Assembly (NCBI GenBank): GCA_044237845.1
Contig: JBIIEL010000011.1
Coordinates: 1-57,123 of the forward strand
Reading direction: 5' to 3'
DNA: 57,123 nucleotides
Source of the DNA: QFOX01 sp044237845
GTDB taxonomy: Bacteria; Pseudomonadota; Alphaproteobacteria; Rickettsiales; UBA3002
Part shown: one piece after another, positions 43,816-50,867 of the stretch
Numbering within the stretch: position 1 is the stretch's first letter
How the letters are laid out: every line of letters begins with the position of its first letter
Translations under genes and position numbers: made by a program
Notes under the pieces: generated by a model
Databases searched by the model: none
What the model was told of the DNA's origin: nothing
The model's input: only the letters and a program-made list of their open reading frames with translations

Positions 43816-44714
43816 AAAACCCCGCAAATGGTGCGGGGTCTTCGGAAATCAGTTTGGCGACTAATTCTGGAGTTAACCATACCCGCAATCGAGACTGGAT
43901 GCAAGATTTTCGCATGGCTTGCATCGGTGAAGGTTTTATAAAAATTCCAGAAGTTATAATTGCCGACGGGCGTTTCCACCGGTTTGCCGTAAGAGGCGAT
44001 ACTCATGGGGAAAAAACAGGATCATATATTTGTCATGCTGGCGAGCGTCCGCGTGGTTATTGCTATGACTGGCGCTCAGGCAACGAGGTGCGTTGGACGC
44101 TGCATAATATTTGGAACTTGAGTAAAACCGAGCGTAAAAAGGTATTTGCTCAAATAAGAGAGGAAGCACGTAGAGCATCAATTATTGCAGCGGCACAACA
44201 CAAGGCTGCCAGCAAAGAAGCAATCAAGATTTGGGGGCAATCAAGCGAAGCCTCTCGATGGCACCCCTATTTACAGCGCAAAGCCATTAAGGCTCATGGC
44301 ATACGTGAGTTGAAAGGCCGCCTAGTGATTCCATTTTACACTTTCAACGGGCTATCCACCTTACAGTATATAAATAGCATAGGTGAAAAACGTTGGCTAA
44401 CTGGGGGCAAAATGCAGGGCGCATTTTTTGTAATTGGCCCTCAATTTAAAACCGGCGACCGAGTTTACATAGCCGAAGGTTTCGCAACGGGTGCGTCCGT
44501 TTTTGAGTGCAAAGGGGCAACAACTATTGTTGCTGGTGGCGCAGGGAATCTAATGTCTGTAGCCGATTTAATTTGGCTCTATTGGCCATCCGCCGACATC
44601 GTTATTTGCGCCGACGACGATTCAGAAAAACCAACAAATATAGGATTGATAGCGGCCCATAAAGCTGCCGCTAGAATTGGTGCAAGGGTGGCGAGCCCGG
44701 GAGACTTTAAATGA
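43812..44714 (+). CDS. Toprim-domain primase (N-terminal half of a split P4-type primase-helicase)
   Basis: 300 residues. The N-terminal half has DUF3987/zinc-ribbon-like features (GSYICHAGERPRGYCYDWRSG with two Cys). The C-terminal half is a Toprim fold: RVYIAEGFATGASVFE (Glu motif), TTIVAGGAGNLMSVADLI, and ADIVICADDDSEK (DxD motif). It should make RNA primers for island replication. It overlaps the AlpA-like gene upstream and the helicase downstream (ATGA at 44711-44714), so the three are coupled. In P4 itself primase and helicase are one protein. Confidence 0.85.
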   Translation: MKNPANGAGSSEISLATNSGVNHTRNRDWMQDFRMACIGEGFIKIPEVIIADGRFHRFAVRGDTHGEKTGSYICHAGERPRGYCYDWRSGNEVRWTLHNIWNLSKTERKKVFAQIREEARRASIIAAAQHKAASKEAIKIWGQSSEASRWHPYLQRKAIKAHGIRELKGRLVIPFYTFNGLSTLQYINSIGEKRWLTGGKMQGAFFVIGPQFKTGDRVYIAEGFATGASVFECKGATTIVAGGAGNLMSVADLIWLYWPSADIVICADDDSEKPTNIGLIAAHKAAARIGARVASPGDFK

Positions 44715-46087
44715 ATGATTTTAATGATTTACATAAAGTTGTTGGCAGCGCCGCCGTATCAAATGCGTTGGATTCTGCCGAAGCGGTGGAACCAGAGGAT
44801 ACTAATGACCAACTGACATTGGGTCGCGCCATAATAAAAGAAGTTGGTTGGAAAAACTTACTTACTACAGCCGCACACGTCTGGATGTGGCAAGAGAAAG
44901 GTGTGTGGCGACCAGTTCACGACCGGTTCCTCAAGCAAATAATTCAGCGTCGTTTGCATCAGATGGGCAAAAAGACCACGCGATCCCTTATTGATTCGGT
45001 TTTAGACATTATAAAAAGCGAGCTCTTTGATGGGAATCACAAGTGGAATCTTCATGCAGATATAATCAATGTTGCTAACGGTGAGTTGCATTTCGACAAT
45101 GCAACCTTGCAATTCAGTTTGCGCCCAGCTGTACGTGAGAATCACTGTCTGACTCAAATTCCAGTCACCTATGATCCAAATGCCACCGCGCCACGATTCT
45201 GGCAATTTTTAATGGAAATATTCGCCGGTGACCCAGACTGCCTAGAGAAAGCTACAGTCATCCTTGAAGCGATTGGTTATACACTGTGTAGTCATGCACG
45301 CTTTCAAACCTTCGTAATGCTGATTGGGCGCGGCGCAAACGGCAAATCGGTCATACTCGAAATAATTCGTCGGCTTTTGGGTGCTGAGAACGTAAGTGCC
45401 GTTCAGCCAAGCCAGTTTAACAACCGGTTTCAGCGAGCACATCTATATTTAAAGTTGGCTAATATTGTGACGGAAATTGCCGAAGGTGCAGAAATTGCAG
45501 ACGCTGAGTTAAAGTCGATTGTTTCGGGCGAAGGTATGACAGCCGAGGAGAAGCATAAGCCCCCTTTTGATTTGCAGCCCTTTTGTACAGTTTGGATCGG
45601 TACGAATCATATGCCCCACACGCGAGATTTTTCGGATGGATTATTCCGTCGCGCTATCGTCGTGCCATTTAACCGCTCTTTTAACGGAAAAGATGCAGAT
45701 CCGTTATTAGCTCAAAAACTAGCGGAAGAACTGCCCGGGATTCTGAATATGGCATTAACCGCCTATTGCTGGGTATTGTATCGTGGAACCTTTACTGAAC
45801 CTACTAGCTGCGCAATTGCCAAAAAAGAATGGCGCGCAGAAGCTGATCAGGCAGCGCAATTTATCGAAGAATGTGGTGAGCTTGTGCCTGATTCACGGGT
45901 CGAGTCTAAAGAGGTGTATCAGTATTATCAGCGGTGGGCTTCCGCGGTTGGTATCCGGCGAGTGCTCAACCATCAGAACTTTACTAAACGGCTCGAGCGT
46001 CTTGGCTGTGTTCCAATAAAGGGAACCAATGGACAGCGATTAATAGGTGGCCTCAAAATAACAAGAATGATGACTCACTTCGGTTAA
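44711..46087 (+). CDS. phage/plasmid primase-helicase, P4/D5 family
   Basis: 458 residues. A D5_N-like domain (about 40-195; AHVWMWQEKGVWRPV and VANGELHFDN) precedes a superfamily 3 helicase ATPase. Walker A is GRGANGKS at 206-213, the Walker B-type region is LKLANIVTEIAEGAEI, and the sensor/arginine-finger region is WIGTNHMPHTRDFSDGLFRRAIVVPF at about 296-320. The C-terminal winged-helix region (YQYYQRWASAVGIRRVLNHQNFTKRLERLG) may bind the origin. It is required for autonomous replication in this class of elements and is the last gene of the left operon. Confidence 0.92.
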   Translation: MNDFNDLHKVVGSAAVSNALDSAEAVEPEDTNDQLTLGRAIIKEVGWKNLLTTAAHVWMWQEKGVWRPVHDRFLKQIIQRRLHQMGKKTTRSLIDSVLDIIKSELFDGNHKWNLHADIINVANGELHFDNATLQFSLRPAVRENHCLTQIPVTYDPNATAPRFWQFLMEIFAGDPDCLEKATVILEAIGYTLCSHARFQTFVMLIGRGANGKSVILEIIRRLLGAENVSAVQPSQFNNRFQRAHLYLKLANIVTEIAEGAEIADAELKSIVSGEGMTAEEKHKPPFDLQPFCTVWIGTNHMPHTRDFSDGLFRRAIVVPFNRSFNGKDADPLLAQKLAEELPGILNMALTAYCWVLYRGTFTEPTSCAIAKKEWRAEADQAAQFIEECGELVPDSRVESKEVYQYYQRWASAVGIRRVLNHQNFTKRLERLGCVPIKGTNGQRLIGGLKITRMMTHFG

Positions 46088-46335
46088 AAAATAGAAATGG
46101 CGCAAGTGGCATCGTTTTTTTAATTCCAATTATAATAATATCGCAAGGTCTCAGCTTTATATTAAATATATAGTCAAATCATGCGCCACTCATGCCATTA
46201 TCTTGAAACCTCAGAGTTAACCCCAAATCCTCTTTATTCTTGGGTTCAACCGGTTTTGGAGAAAAAATACCCAGCTACACTCCATCCCGTTCTTCAGCAT
46301 GTCCTGTAGCTGATCGTTATCAAGCGAGGTTATGG
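46088..46335. other. AT-rich gene-free stretch of the island after the helicase gene
   Basis: No convincing reading frame. The region is AT-rich (TTATAATAATAT and TATTAAATATATAG) and carries two similar blocks around AAGTGGCAT and GCGCCACTCATG in roughly inverted orientation. Position after a P4-type helicase would suit a replication origin, but no clear iteron set is visible. Confidence 0.3.
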
Positions 46336-46617
46336 CTATTTCCCCTTTTTATCACAGCGAAAAAGAATCACAGCATAAGTCTCATTCGAAATGTAACTAT
46401 TTTGTGTTGTGGTACCGACGATATTTAATTTTTTATTCCCGTCCATTTCGCACTGTTTAACAGCCTGCGCGGTGATGTCGGTAAACATATTGCCCATTTC
46501 AGAAATTGAATAAAGGCCGCCGCCCTTTCTTTGTACGCCCGGAGCTAGCCTTGGGTCGTGTGTCGCGCAGCCAACTAGAGTTAGTGTAACGGCGCATAAG
46601 CTGATTATTTTATTCAT
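46336..46617 (-). CDS. small lipoprotein of the island
   Basis: 93 residues from ATG 46617, eight bases after GGAGG. The signal MNKIISLCAVTLTLVGC ends in a lipobox with Cys17, so it should be lipidated. The mature part (HDPRLAPGVQRKGGGLYSISEMGNMF, FRCDKKGK) has two further Cys that could pair. It is divergent from the XRE regulator. Function is unknown; in satellites such proteins may modify the cell surface, but nothing here proves that. Confidence 0.7.
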   Translation of the reverse strand: MNKIISLCAVTLTLVGCATHDPRLAPGVQRKGGGLYSISEMGNMFTDITAQAVKQCEMDGNKKLNIVGTTTQNSYISNETYAVILFRCDKKGK

Positions 46618-46652
46618 TGGCATTACCTCCATATAAATACTGATATATTGCT

Positions 46653-46698
46653 GACTATAGTCACATTTCTTTCTGTTGCAAGCATCGTGATTATAGTC
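46653..46698. promoter_or_regulatory. paired operator-like palindromes between the lipoprotein and XRE genes
   Basis: GACTATAGTC (46653-46662), a perfect 10-bp palindrome, and GATTATAGTC (46689-46698), one base different, lie 36 bp apart centre to centre. Both are in the divergent intergenic region immediately before the XRE start codon. This is a typical layout for a phage-type repressor's own operators. Confidence 0.5.
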
Positions 46699-46701
46699 GC
46701 C

Positions 46702-46935
46702 ATGAGGAATCGTCGCGCTGAACAGATAACCAAAAACCTTATGGCTTTGCTTCTGGCGGAGCGTAAAAAGCAGGGGCTTAGTCATCAGGCCCTTGCTGAT
46801 GCGGCCGGATTGCATCGTAGCACCATCAGCCTTATAGAAACCGGCAAACGTGTGCCAACTATTCTCGTATGCCTAAAATTGGCTATGGCTCTCAAGATTA
46901 ATCTAGAGAGTCTGCTGAAAGAGGCATCACAGTAG
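46702..46935 (+). CDS. XRE-family helix-turn-helix regulator
   Basis: 77 residues from ATG 46702; the frame is open 18 codons further upstream, but that would put the operators inside the gene and adds a hydrophobic stretch. The HTH is LSHQALADAAGLHRSTISLIETGKRVPTILVCLKLAMALKI in type, with recognition helix HRSTISLIETG. It is a Cro/C1-like single-domain regulator, also similar to controller proteins of restriction-modification systems. It is divergent from the lipoprotein gene and upstream of the cargo. Confidence 0.85.
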   Translation: MRNRRAEQITKNLMALLLAERKKQGLSHQALADAAGLHRSTISLIETGKRVPTILVCLKLAMALKINLESLLKEASQ

Positions 46936-47068
46936 ATCCGGCCAATACGTATAATCAGCTTTTTTCCAGCTGTTATATTTTGAAGTGTATGTATAAAACA
47001 GGCAAATGTTGCTATATTTGTGACAACATTTTCTCTTTATGCGCTTCCTGGTAGGAAGGAGTGATTAT

Positions 47069-47182
47069 ATGTTTGCAAATCAAGGGTTTTATTCTAAGTT
47101 TACCGAAACTGTGGGATATTTATGCGCGAGCCTAAAGCCAAAGAAATGGTGCTGGTCTTTATTGGCCAATTTAATCCCGTGA
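47069..47182 (+). CDS. possible 37-residue leader ORF overlapping the first cargo gene
   Basis: ATG 47069 has an excellent ribosome site (GGAAGGAG, seven bases before). The 37-codon frame MFANQGFYSKFTETVGYL... ends at TGA 47182 and overlaps the next gene (47122) in another frame. It may be a translated leader coupling to the cargo genes, or the true start of the next gene separated from it by a frameshift. Confidence 0.4.
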   Translation: MFANQGFYSKFTETVGYLCASLKPKKWCWSLLANLIP

Positions 47183-47796
47183 TCATAAATCCAAATTGGT
47201 TGGCAGGAAAAGGATTGATAAGCGAAGCTGAAGCCGATGCGGCGCTCAAAGCCGAGGGCTTTATTTCTCATCCTGACATTTCTCAGTTCAAATTAAGTTT
47301 CTGCGGCATTCAAACTCTGCAAAATAAATACACCCTTTCGTGCACGCAGGAAGGTTATTTTGATGGCGTTCAGGAAATCACGACGGGAATATTTACCTCG
47401 CTTGCTGAGACACCAATCATTCAAGTCGGAATTAATACGATTTACCACTACGAGTTTTCTAATGAAGATGAATGGCACAATTTCGGCCACATACTTGCAC
47501 CTAAGGAAATTTGGAACAAAGTTTGCTCTAAGCCTGGATTAAAAAAGTTGCAAATCCTTGGTCAGCGTGATGACGATCAAGTTGGTGAAATAAATATCGA
47601 GGTTGAGCAATCACCACATTTTCGATTTGGCACCAGAATTGCTGTGAATGACCATTATCAGCTTTATTCTCCAGAAGAGCAGACTAAGGGGAAAAACATT
47701 AACGCTAAGCGTGCATTAGATGTTCTCGCAACTTGGAAAGACGCAACGGCCAATGCAGCTAAAACCATCAGCGGTGTTATAAACTATGAGAAATAG
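47122..47796 (+). CDS. island cargo protein A, unknown function
   Basis: 224 residues. A first part reads VLVFIGQFNPVIINPNWLAGKGLISEAEADAAL and the middle looks beta-rich (FKLSFCGIQTLQNKYTLSCTQ, TPIIQVGINTIYHYEF). The C-terminal part has GEINIEVEQSPHFRFGTRIAVNDHYQL, a pattern typical of soluble recognition-type domains, and a helical tail (AKRALDVLATWKDATANAAKTI). No signal or membrane segment. I do not recognise the family. Its end overlaps the next gene by 11 bases, and a third, metallo-hydrolase gene follows, so A-B-C form one unit. Confidence 0.75.
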   Translation: MREPKAKEMVLVFIGQFNPVIINPNWLAGKGLISEAEADAALKAEGFISHPDISQFKLSFCGIQTLQNKYTLSCTQEGYFDGVQEITTGIFTSLAETPIIQVGINTIYHYEFSNEDEWHNFGHILAPKEIWNKVCSKPGLKKLQILGQRDDDQVGEINIEVEQSPHFRFGTRIAVNDHYQLYSPEEQTKGKNINAKRALDVLATWKDATANAAKTISGVINYEK

Positions 47797-48358
47797 TTTT
47801 CAGCAAAACTTACAAACCAATGGCCATGAAGAAAAAATATTGGGAACTGACGCCATACGTGCCCAATATGGAAAAGCCGAGAAGATCACAAAATTCGATC
47901 CTCTAAATGAAGAAAATGAAAATAGTACGTCTGCGGAATCGCAAAATTTTTCTGAGCACCAAATCATTCTTTTAACTGAGGCTAATAGGCAGCTATTCCA
48001 AACTTCCAGCCATTCCTTGGTGCTTAAAAAGTGGAACGGCCACATCTTAAGTATTAACGGGGAAGAGTTCACGGCTATGCTAGTCGATGGTGAAAATGAA
48101 AGCTTAAATATGGAAGCTACATTCACTATTGATGAGGTTTCCGAAGGTGACAGAGACTTAATTGCTGAAGGCGCATTATTTGATTGGGTTATTGGCAGAC
48201 AAAGAATGACGCATGGGCAAATTGTTAATAATGATTTTTTGATATTCAGGCGCTTCCCAATGTGGAAGAAAACTGATCTGGAAAAAAAATCAGTGGTGGT
48301 GGATTCCTTTAATGAATGGCTCAACAGCAGTTCCGGCGATACCACCAAGCGTCCCTAA
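47786..48358 (+). CDS. island cargo protein B, unknown function
   Basis: 190 residues starting inside the end of cargo A. After a polar, probably disordered first 50 residues (EENENSTSAESQNFSEH) the core is beta-rich: LVLKKWNGHILSINGEEFTAMLVDGENESLNMEATFTIDEV in type, then LIAEGALFDWVIGRQRM and FLIFRRFPMW. This suggests a small SH3/OB-like barrel, but that is only an impression. No family is recognised. The metallo-hydrolase gene starts one base after its stop. Confidence 0.72.
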   Translation: MRNSFQQNLQTNGHEEKILGTDAIRAQYGKAEKITKFDPLNEENENSTSAESQNFSEHQIILLTEANRQLFQTSSHSLVLKKWNGHILSINGEEFTAMLVDGENESLNMEATFTIDEVSEGDRDLIAEGALFDWVIGRQRMTHGQIVNNDFLIFRRFPMWKKTDLEKKSVVVDSFNEWLNSSSGDTTKRP

Positions 48359-48359
48359 T

Positions 48360-49451
48360 ATGGACGACTTAGAGGTTATTTTATTTGGTTCTGGCTACGG
48401 CGAATGCCTATTGCTTCACTGCGGTAGCAACCAATGGATAATTATTGATTCGTGTATCTCAAAAGATAGTAAAGAACCTGTCGCACTTGAATATCTTGCT
48501 AGCATCGGTGTAGACGCCGCTAAAGGCGTTGTAGCTGTTGTAGTGACGCATTGGCATGATGACCATATCAAGGGCATCAGCAAGATTGCTGAGAAGTGCT
48601 CAGCAGCTACATTCTTTATTTCCGCTGCCTTGATGACGGCAAAAAATGCCCTCAAATTTCAAACCATGGTGCTGGATTCTGCCGTAAGTCGGCTGGCAAA
48701 TCTAAATGCCGACAGCAATTCTGGAGTAAAAGAATTTAAAGAATTACTCGAAATAATACGCAGCCGCCCGCGCCAGCAATTGGATTTTGCGCTAAACGAT
48801 AAGTTATTGGTGGATAAAAATGATTATAGCCTCTGGTCGTTATCCCCACATAACACGATTTTTGAAAAGGCTATTGAGGCAATCATCTCACAAATTCCAG
48901 ACGTTACTGGGGGCGTAAAAAGAGTTCGCGCACCAGCGCCCAATTATACATCTGTAGTGTTGTGGTTAAAACATAAAGACACGCGGTTATTGCTGGGTGC
49001 TGATTTGGAGGAGGCTTCAGATCATAAAGGCTGGAGCTTGATCGTAGAGGGTAAGAAACCAACGATTATTGATAAAAAAGCCGAACTTTTTAAAGTTGCG
49101 CATCATGGTTCTGATACAGGACATCATCCTAGTATTTACACAGACCTACTAATTGAAAATCCAATATGCTTGGTGGCTCCCTTTAACCGAAAGCCTAAAT
49201 TGCCGGGCAGTGAAGACATTAAAAGAATTTTATCGTCCACATCGCATGGCTATGCAACGGCCTCTCCTTTGAAAGCAACTAAACCTAAAAAATCAACAGA
49301 CAGGGCAATCAGAACAAAACTAGCAGAGCGCAATGCGGTCATGGCATATTCAAGCTATAGCTACGTTAAGGCTCGTGCTACGGCTTCTGGCTGGCAAATT
49401 GAAACATTTGGTGACGCATGTCATCTGACTAGTTTGGTCGATGCTGCATAA
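48360..49451 (+). CDS. ComEC-like metallo-beta-lactamase-fold hydrolase (island cargo C)
   Basis: 363 residues from ATG 48360, one base after the cargo B stop; the frame is open 48 bases upstream. The metallo-beta-lactamase motif is complete: THWHDDH at 63-69 (His64, His66, Asp68, His69), Asp215 in LLGADLEE, and His248/His249 in KVAHHGSDTGHHPS. NYTSVVLWLKHKDTRLLLGADL resembles the soluble hydrolase domain of ComEC, but there is no membrane part. It is probably a metal-dependent phosphodiesterase or nuclease. It is the last gene before the right att site. Its coupling with A and B on a satellite-type island suggests a defence or competition role, which is inference. Confidence 0.85.
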   Translation: MDDLEVILFGSGYGECLLLHCGSNQWIIIDSCISKDSKEPVALEYLASIGVDAAKGVVAVVVTHWHDDHIKGISKIAEKCSAATFFISAALMTAKNALKFQTMVLDSAVSRLANLNADSNSGVKEFKELLEIIRSRPRQQLDFALNDKLLVDKNDYSLWSLSPHNTIFEKAIEAIISQIPDVTGGVKRVRAPAPNYTSVVLWLKHKDTRLLLGADLEEASDHKGWSLIVEGKKPTIIDKKAELFKVAHHGSDTGHHPSIYTDLLIENPICLVAPFNRKPKLPGSEDIKRILSSTSHGYATASPLKATKPKKSTDRAIRTKLAERNAVMAYSSYSYVKARATASGWQIETFGDACHLTSLVDAA

Positions 49452-49484
49452 GCTTCGCACGCGATTGCGGCATTATAAACTTTA

Positions 49485-49505
49485 ATGTTGGGCCCTATGT
49501 TGGGC
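49485..49505 (+). repeat. two ATGTTGGGC motifs near right end of island
   Basis: ATGTTGGGC occurs at 49485-49493 and 49497-49505, 12 bp apart and in the same orientation as the copy at 41539. The spacing is close to one helical turn. They are possible integrase arm-type sites. Confidence 0.35.
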
Positions 49506-49545
49506 AAATTAAAAATGGCATCATAAGTTGCTGTTATATATAACA

Positions 49546-49562
49546 TTATGGCGGACAGGGAG
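49546..49562. repeat. attachment site, right (within tRNA-Ser 3' end)
   Basis: TTATGGCGGACAGGGAG, identical to 41356-41372. It overlaps the last 14 bases of tRNA-Ser(CGA), so integration keeps an intact tRNA. Confidence 0.85.
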
Positions 49563-49638
49563 GGATTCGAACCCTCGATAGAGTTACCCCTATGCCAGTT
49601 TTCGAGACTGGTACCTTCAACCACTCGGTCACCTGTCC
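49549..49638 (-). tRNA. tRNA-Ser (anticodon CGA)
   Basis: 90 nt with encoded CCA and a long variable arm (ATAGGGGTAACTCTAT), typical of serine tRNA. Acceptor GGACAGG pairs with CCTGTCC. The anticodon arm CCAGT-CTCGAAA-ACTGG gives CGA. T arm GAGGG-TTCGAAT-CCCTC. It is the integration target of the adjacent island. Confidence 0.95.
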
Positions 49639-49737
49639 GCACTCGAAGTGCCGCGATATAGCAAGGAATGGAAGCCGGGTCGAGCGGTTTTTAAATCAGG
49701 CCGAGATGGTTGCGTAAAATAGGCAAAAAGCGACCCA

Positions 49738-50781
49738 TCAGCTTTTCCACTGAAGCAGTTTGGGCTTCAGCATATTCTCGAACGGACGCGCCTCAGCAGC
49801 CGCGGAAAGCGCCTCCTTCTTCAGGCGGAAATACCAGAGCGCCTGTGCATCTGCATCGCCCATCAGCAGCAATGGTGGGTGGCCGGGTTTCAGCCCCTCT
49901 TGCTGCATTTTCACCACGCGCAGATCCTGCTGCAGGAACGGTTTGCCGAAGAAATGCACCAGCAGTGGTTGCAGGAAATTCAGCAGCGGAATGGTCGTAT
50001 ACATGAACTGATGTAGCACCGTTTCCGTCGTGCTGATGGGGGTGAGCGCCGTCAGCAGCAGCACGTGGTGCTGGCCGATGGTGATATGCTCCCGCCGCAG
50101 GCCGGGGAGCTGGAATTCAATCTCCGTCGTGCGCTCGCCGCCGAGGATTTTATAGGCGCGCGAGTTGGAGGAGGGGCGGTGCGCCACCATTTTAAAGCCG
50201 CGGCCGACCGGCTCGAACTGCTTGGCCTTGGCGTGGATGGAGCGCGCGCTGCGCCACCACCAGGCACGGTGCACAAAGGGGCCATGCGCCGGGTCCATCA
50301 GCCCGATGACGGCGTGGTCGATCGGGCAGGGGAAGAGCACCGAATCGACATGTTTGAATCCACCGCTGAGGGCGATGGGCATGGCGGGCGGCTCGCTCGC
50401 AGGCGCTTCGGCGTTGCCCGTGGCGGCGACATAGACCCAGATCAGCCCGTCTTGCTCGCGGCAAGGGAGCTGCCCGGTTTTAATTTTGCTGATATCGGTT
50501 TTTTCCTCGACGAGCGAGGGTATGGCGGTGCAGGTGCCGGCCATGTTGAAGCGCCAGCCGTGATAGCAGCACTCCACCTCGCAACCATCGAATGTGCCGA
50601 AGCGTAGCGGAATACCGCGATGCGGGCAGAAATCTTTCAGTGCGCTGACGACGCCCGCATTGTCGCGCAGCAACAGCACCTGTTGGCCGAGCAGCGTGAC
50701 GGGCTTCATCGTCCCGCGCGCCAGTGCACCCGCGGGGGCGGCTACGTACCAGTAGTTATAGAGAAGTTCAGCGTCGCTCAT
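49738..50781 (-). CDS. Rieske [2Fe-2S] oxygenase, alpha-subunit type
   Basis: 347 residues from ATG 50781 (MSDAELLYNYWYVAAP); in-frame starts at 50796 and 50799 are possible. The Rieske cluster ligands are CPHRG and CCYHGW at about 52-76. The mononuclear iron site is seen in DHAVIGLMDPAHGPFVH, with the His-x4-His pair. The architecture matches aromatic-ring hydroxylase alpha subunits and the pheophorbide oxygenase/demethylase-like group. Substrate and reductase partner are unknown; no ferredoxin or reductase gene is adjacent. It follows two paralogous membrane proteins on the same strand, 86 bp after the second. Confidence 0.88.
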   Translation of the reverse strand: MSDAELLYNYWYVAAPAGALARGTMKPVTLLGQQVLLLRDNAGVVSALKDFCPHRGIPLRFGTFDGCEVECCYHGWRFNMAGTCTAIPSLVEEKTDISKIKTGQLPCREQDGLIWVYVAATGNAEAPASEPPAMPIALSGGFKHVDSVLFPCPIDHAVIGLMDPAHGPFVHRAWWWRSARSIHAKAKQFEPVGRGFKMVAHRPSSNSRAYKILGGERTTEIEFQLPGLRREHITIGQHHVLLLTALTPISTTETVLHQFMYTTIPLLNFLQPLLVHFFGKPFLQQDLRVVKMQQEGLKPGHPPLLLMGDADAQALWYFRLKKEALSAAAEARPFENMLKPKLLQWKS

Positions 50782-50867
50782 GCCTATACCCGTCATCACC
50801 CTATCATCGCGAATGCGATCCGGGCGATGACGAGTTTATCGGTGACGTCACGCGATGTCTATGGCGA

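Larger units (their letters stand above)
41356..49562. mobile_element. 8.2-kb P4-like integrative island in tRNA-Ser(CGA)
   Basis: The element is bounded by a 17-bp direct repeat of the tRNA-Ser(CGA) 3' end. It carries a P4-type integrase, an AlpA-like regulator, a Toprim primase and a D5-type helicase, as expected of a phage satellite or integrative plasmid. It also has a divergent XRE/lipoprotein pair and a three-gene cargo. There are no capsid, terminase or conjugation genes. Its genes are visibly more AT-rich than the host flanks. The integrase is at the end distal to the tRNA, unlike many P4 islands. Confidence 0.88.

Noticed and set aside
43554..44006. 150-codon minus-strand frame opposite the AlpA-like and primase genes
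   Set aside because: Both plus-strand genes have good motifs and are coupled; the antisense frame has none.
46240..46428. 62-codon plus-strand frame after the helicase gene
   Set aside because: It overlaps the lipoprotein gene on the other strand and has neither a ribosome site nor protein-like composition.
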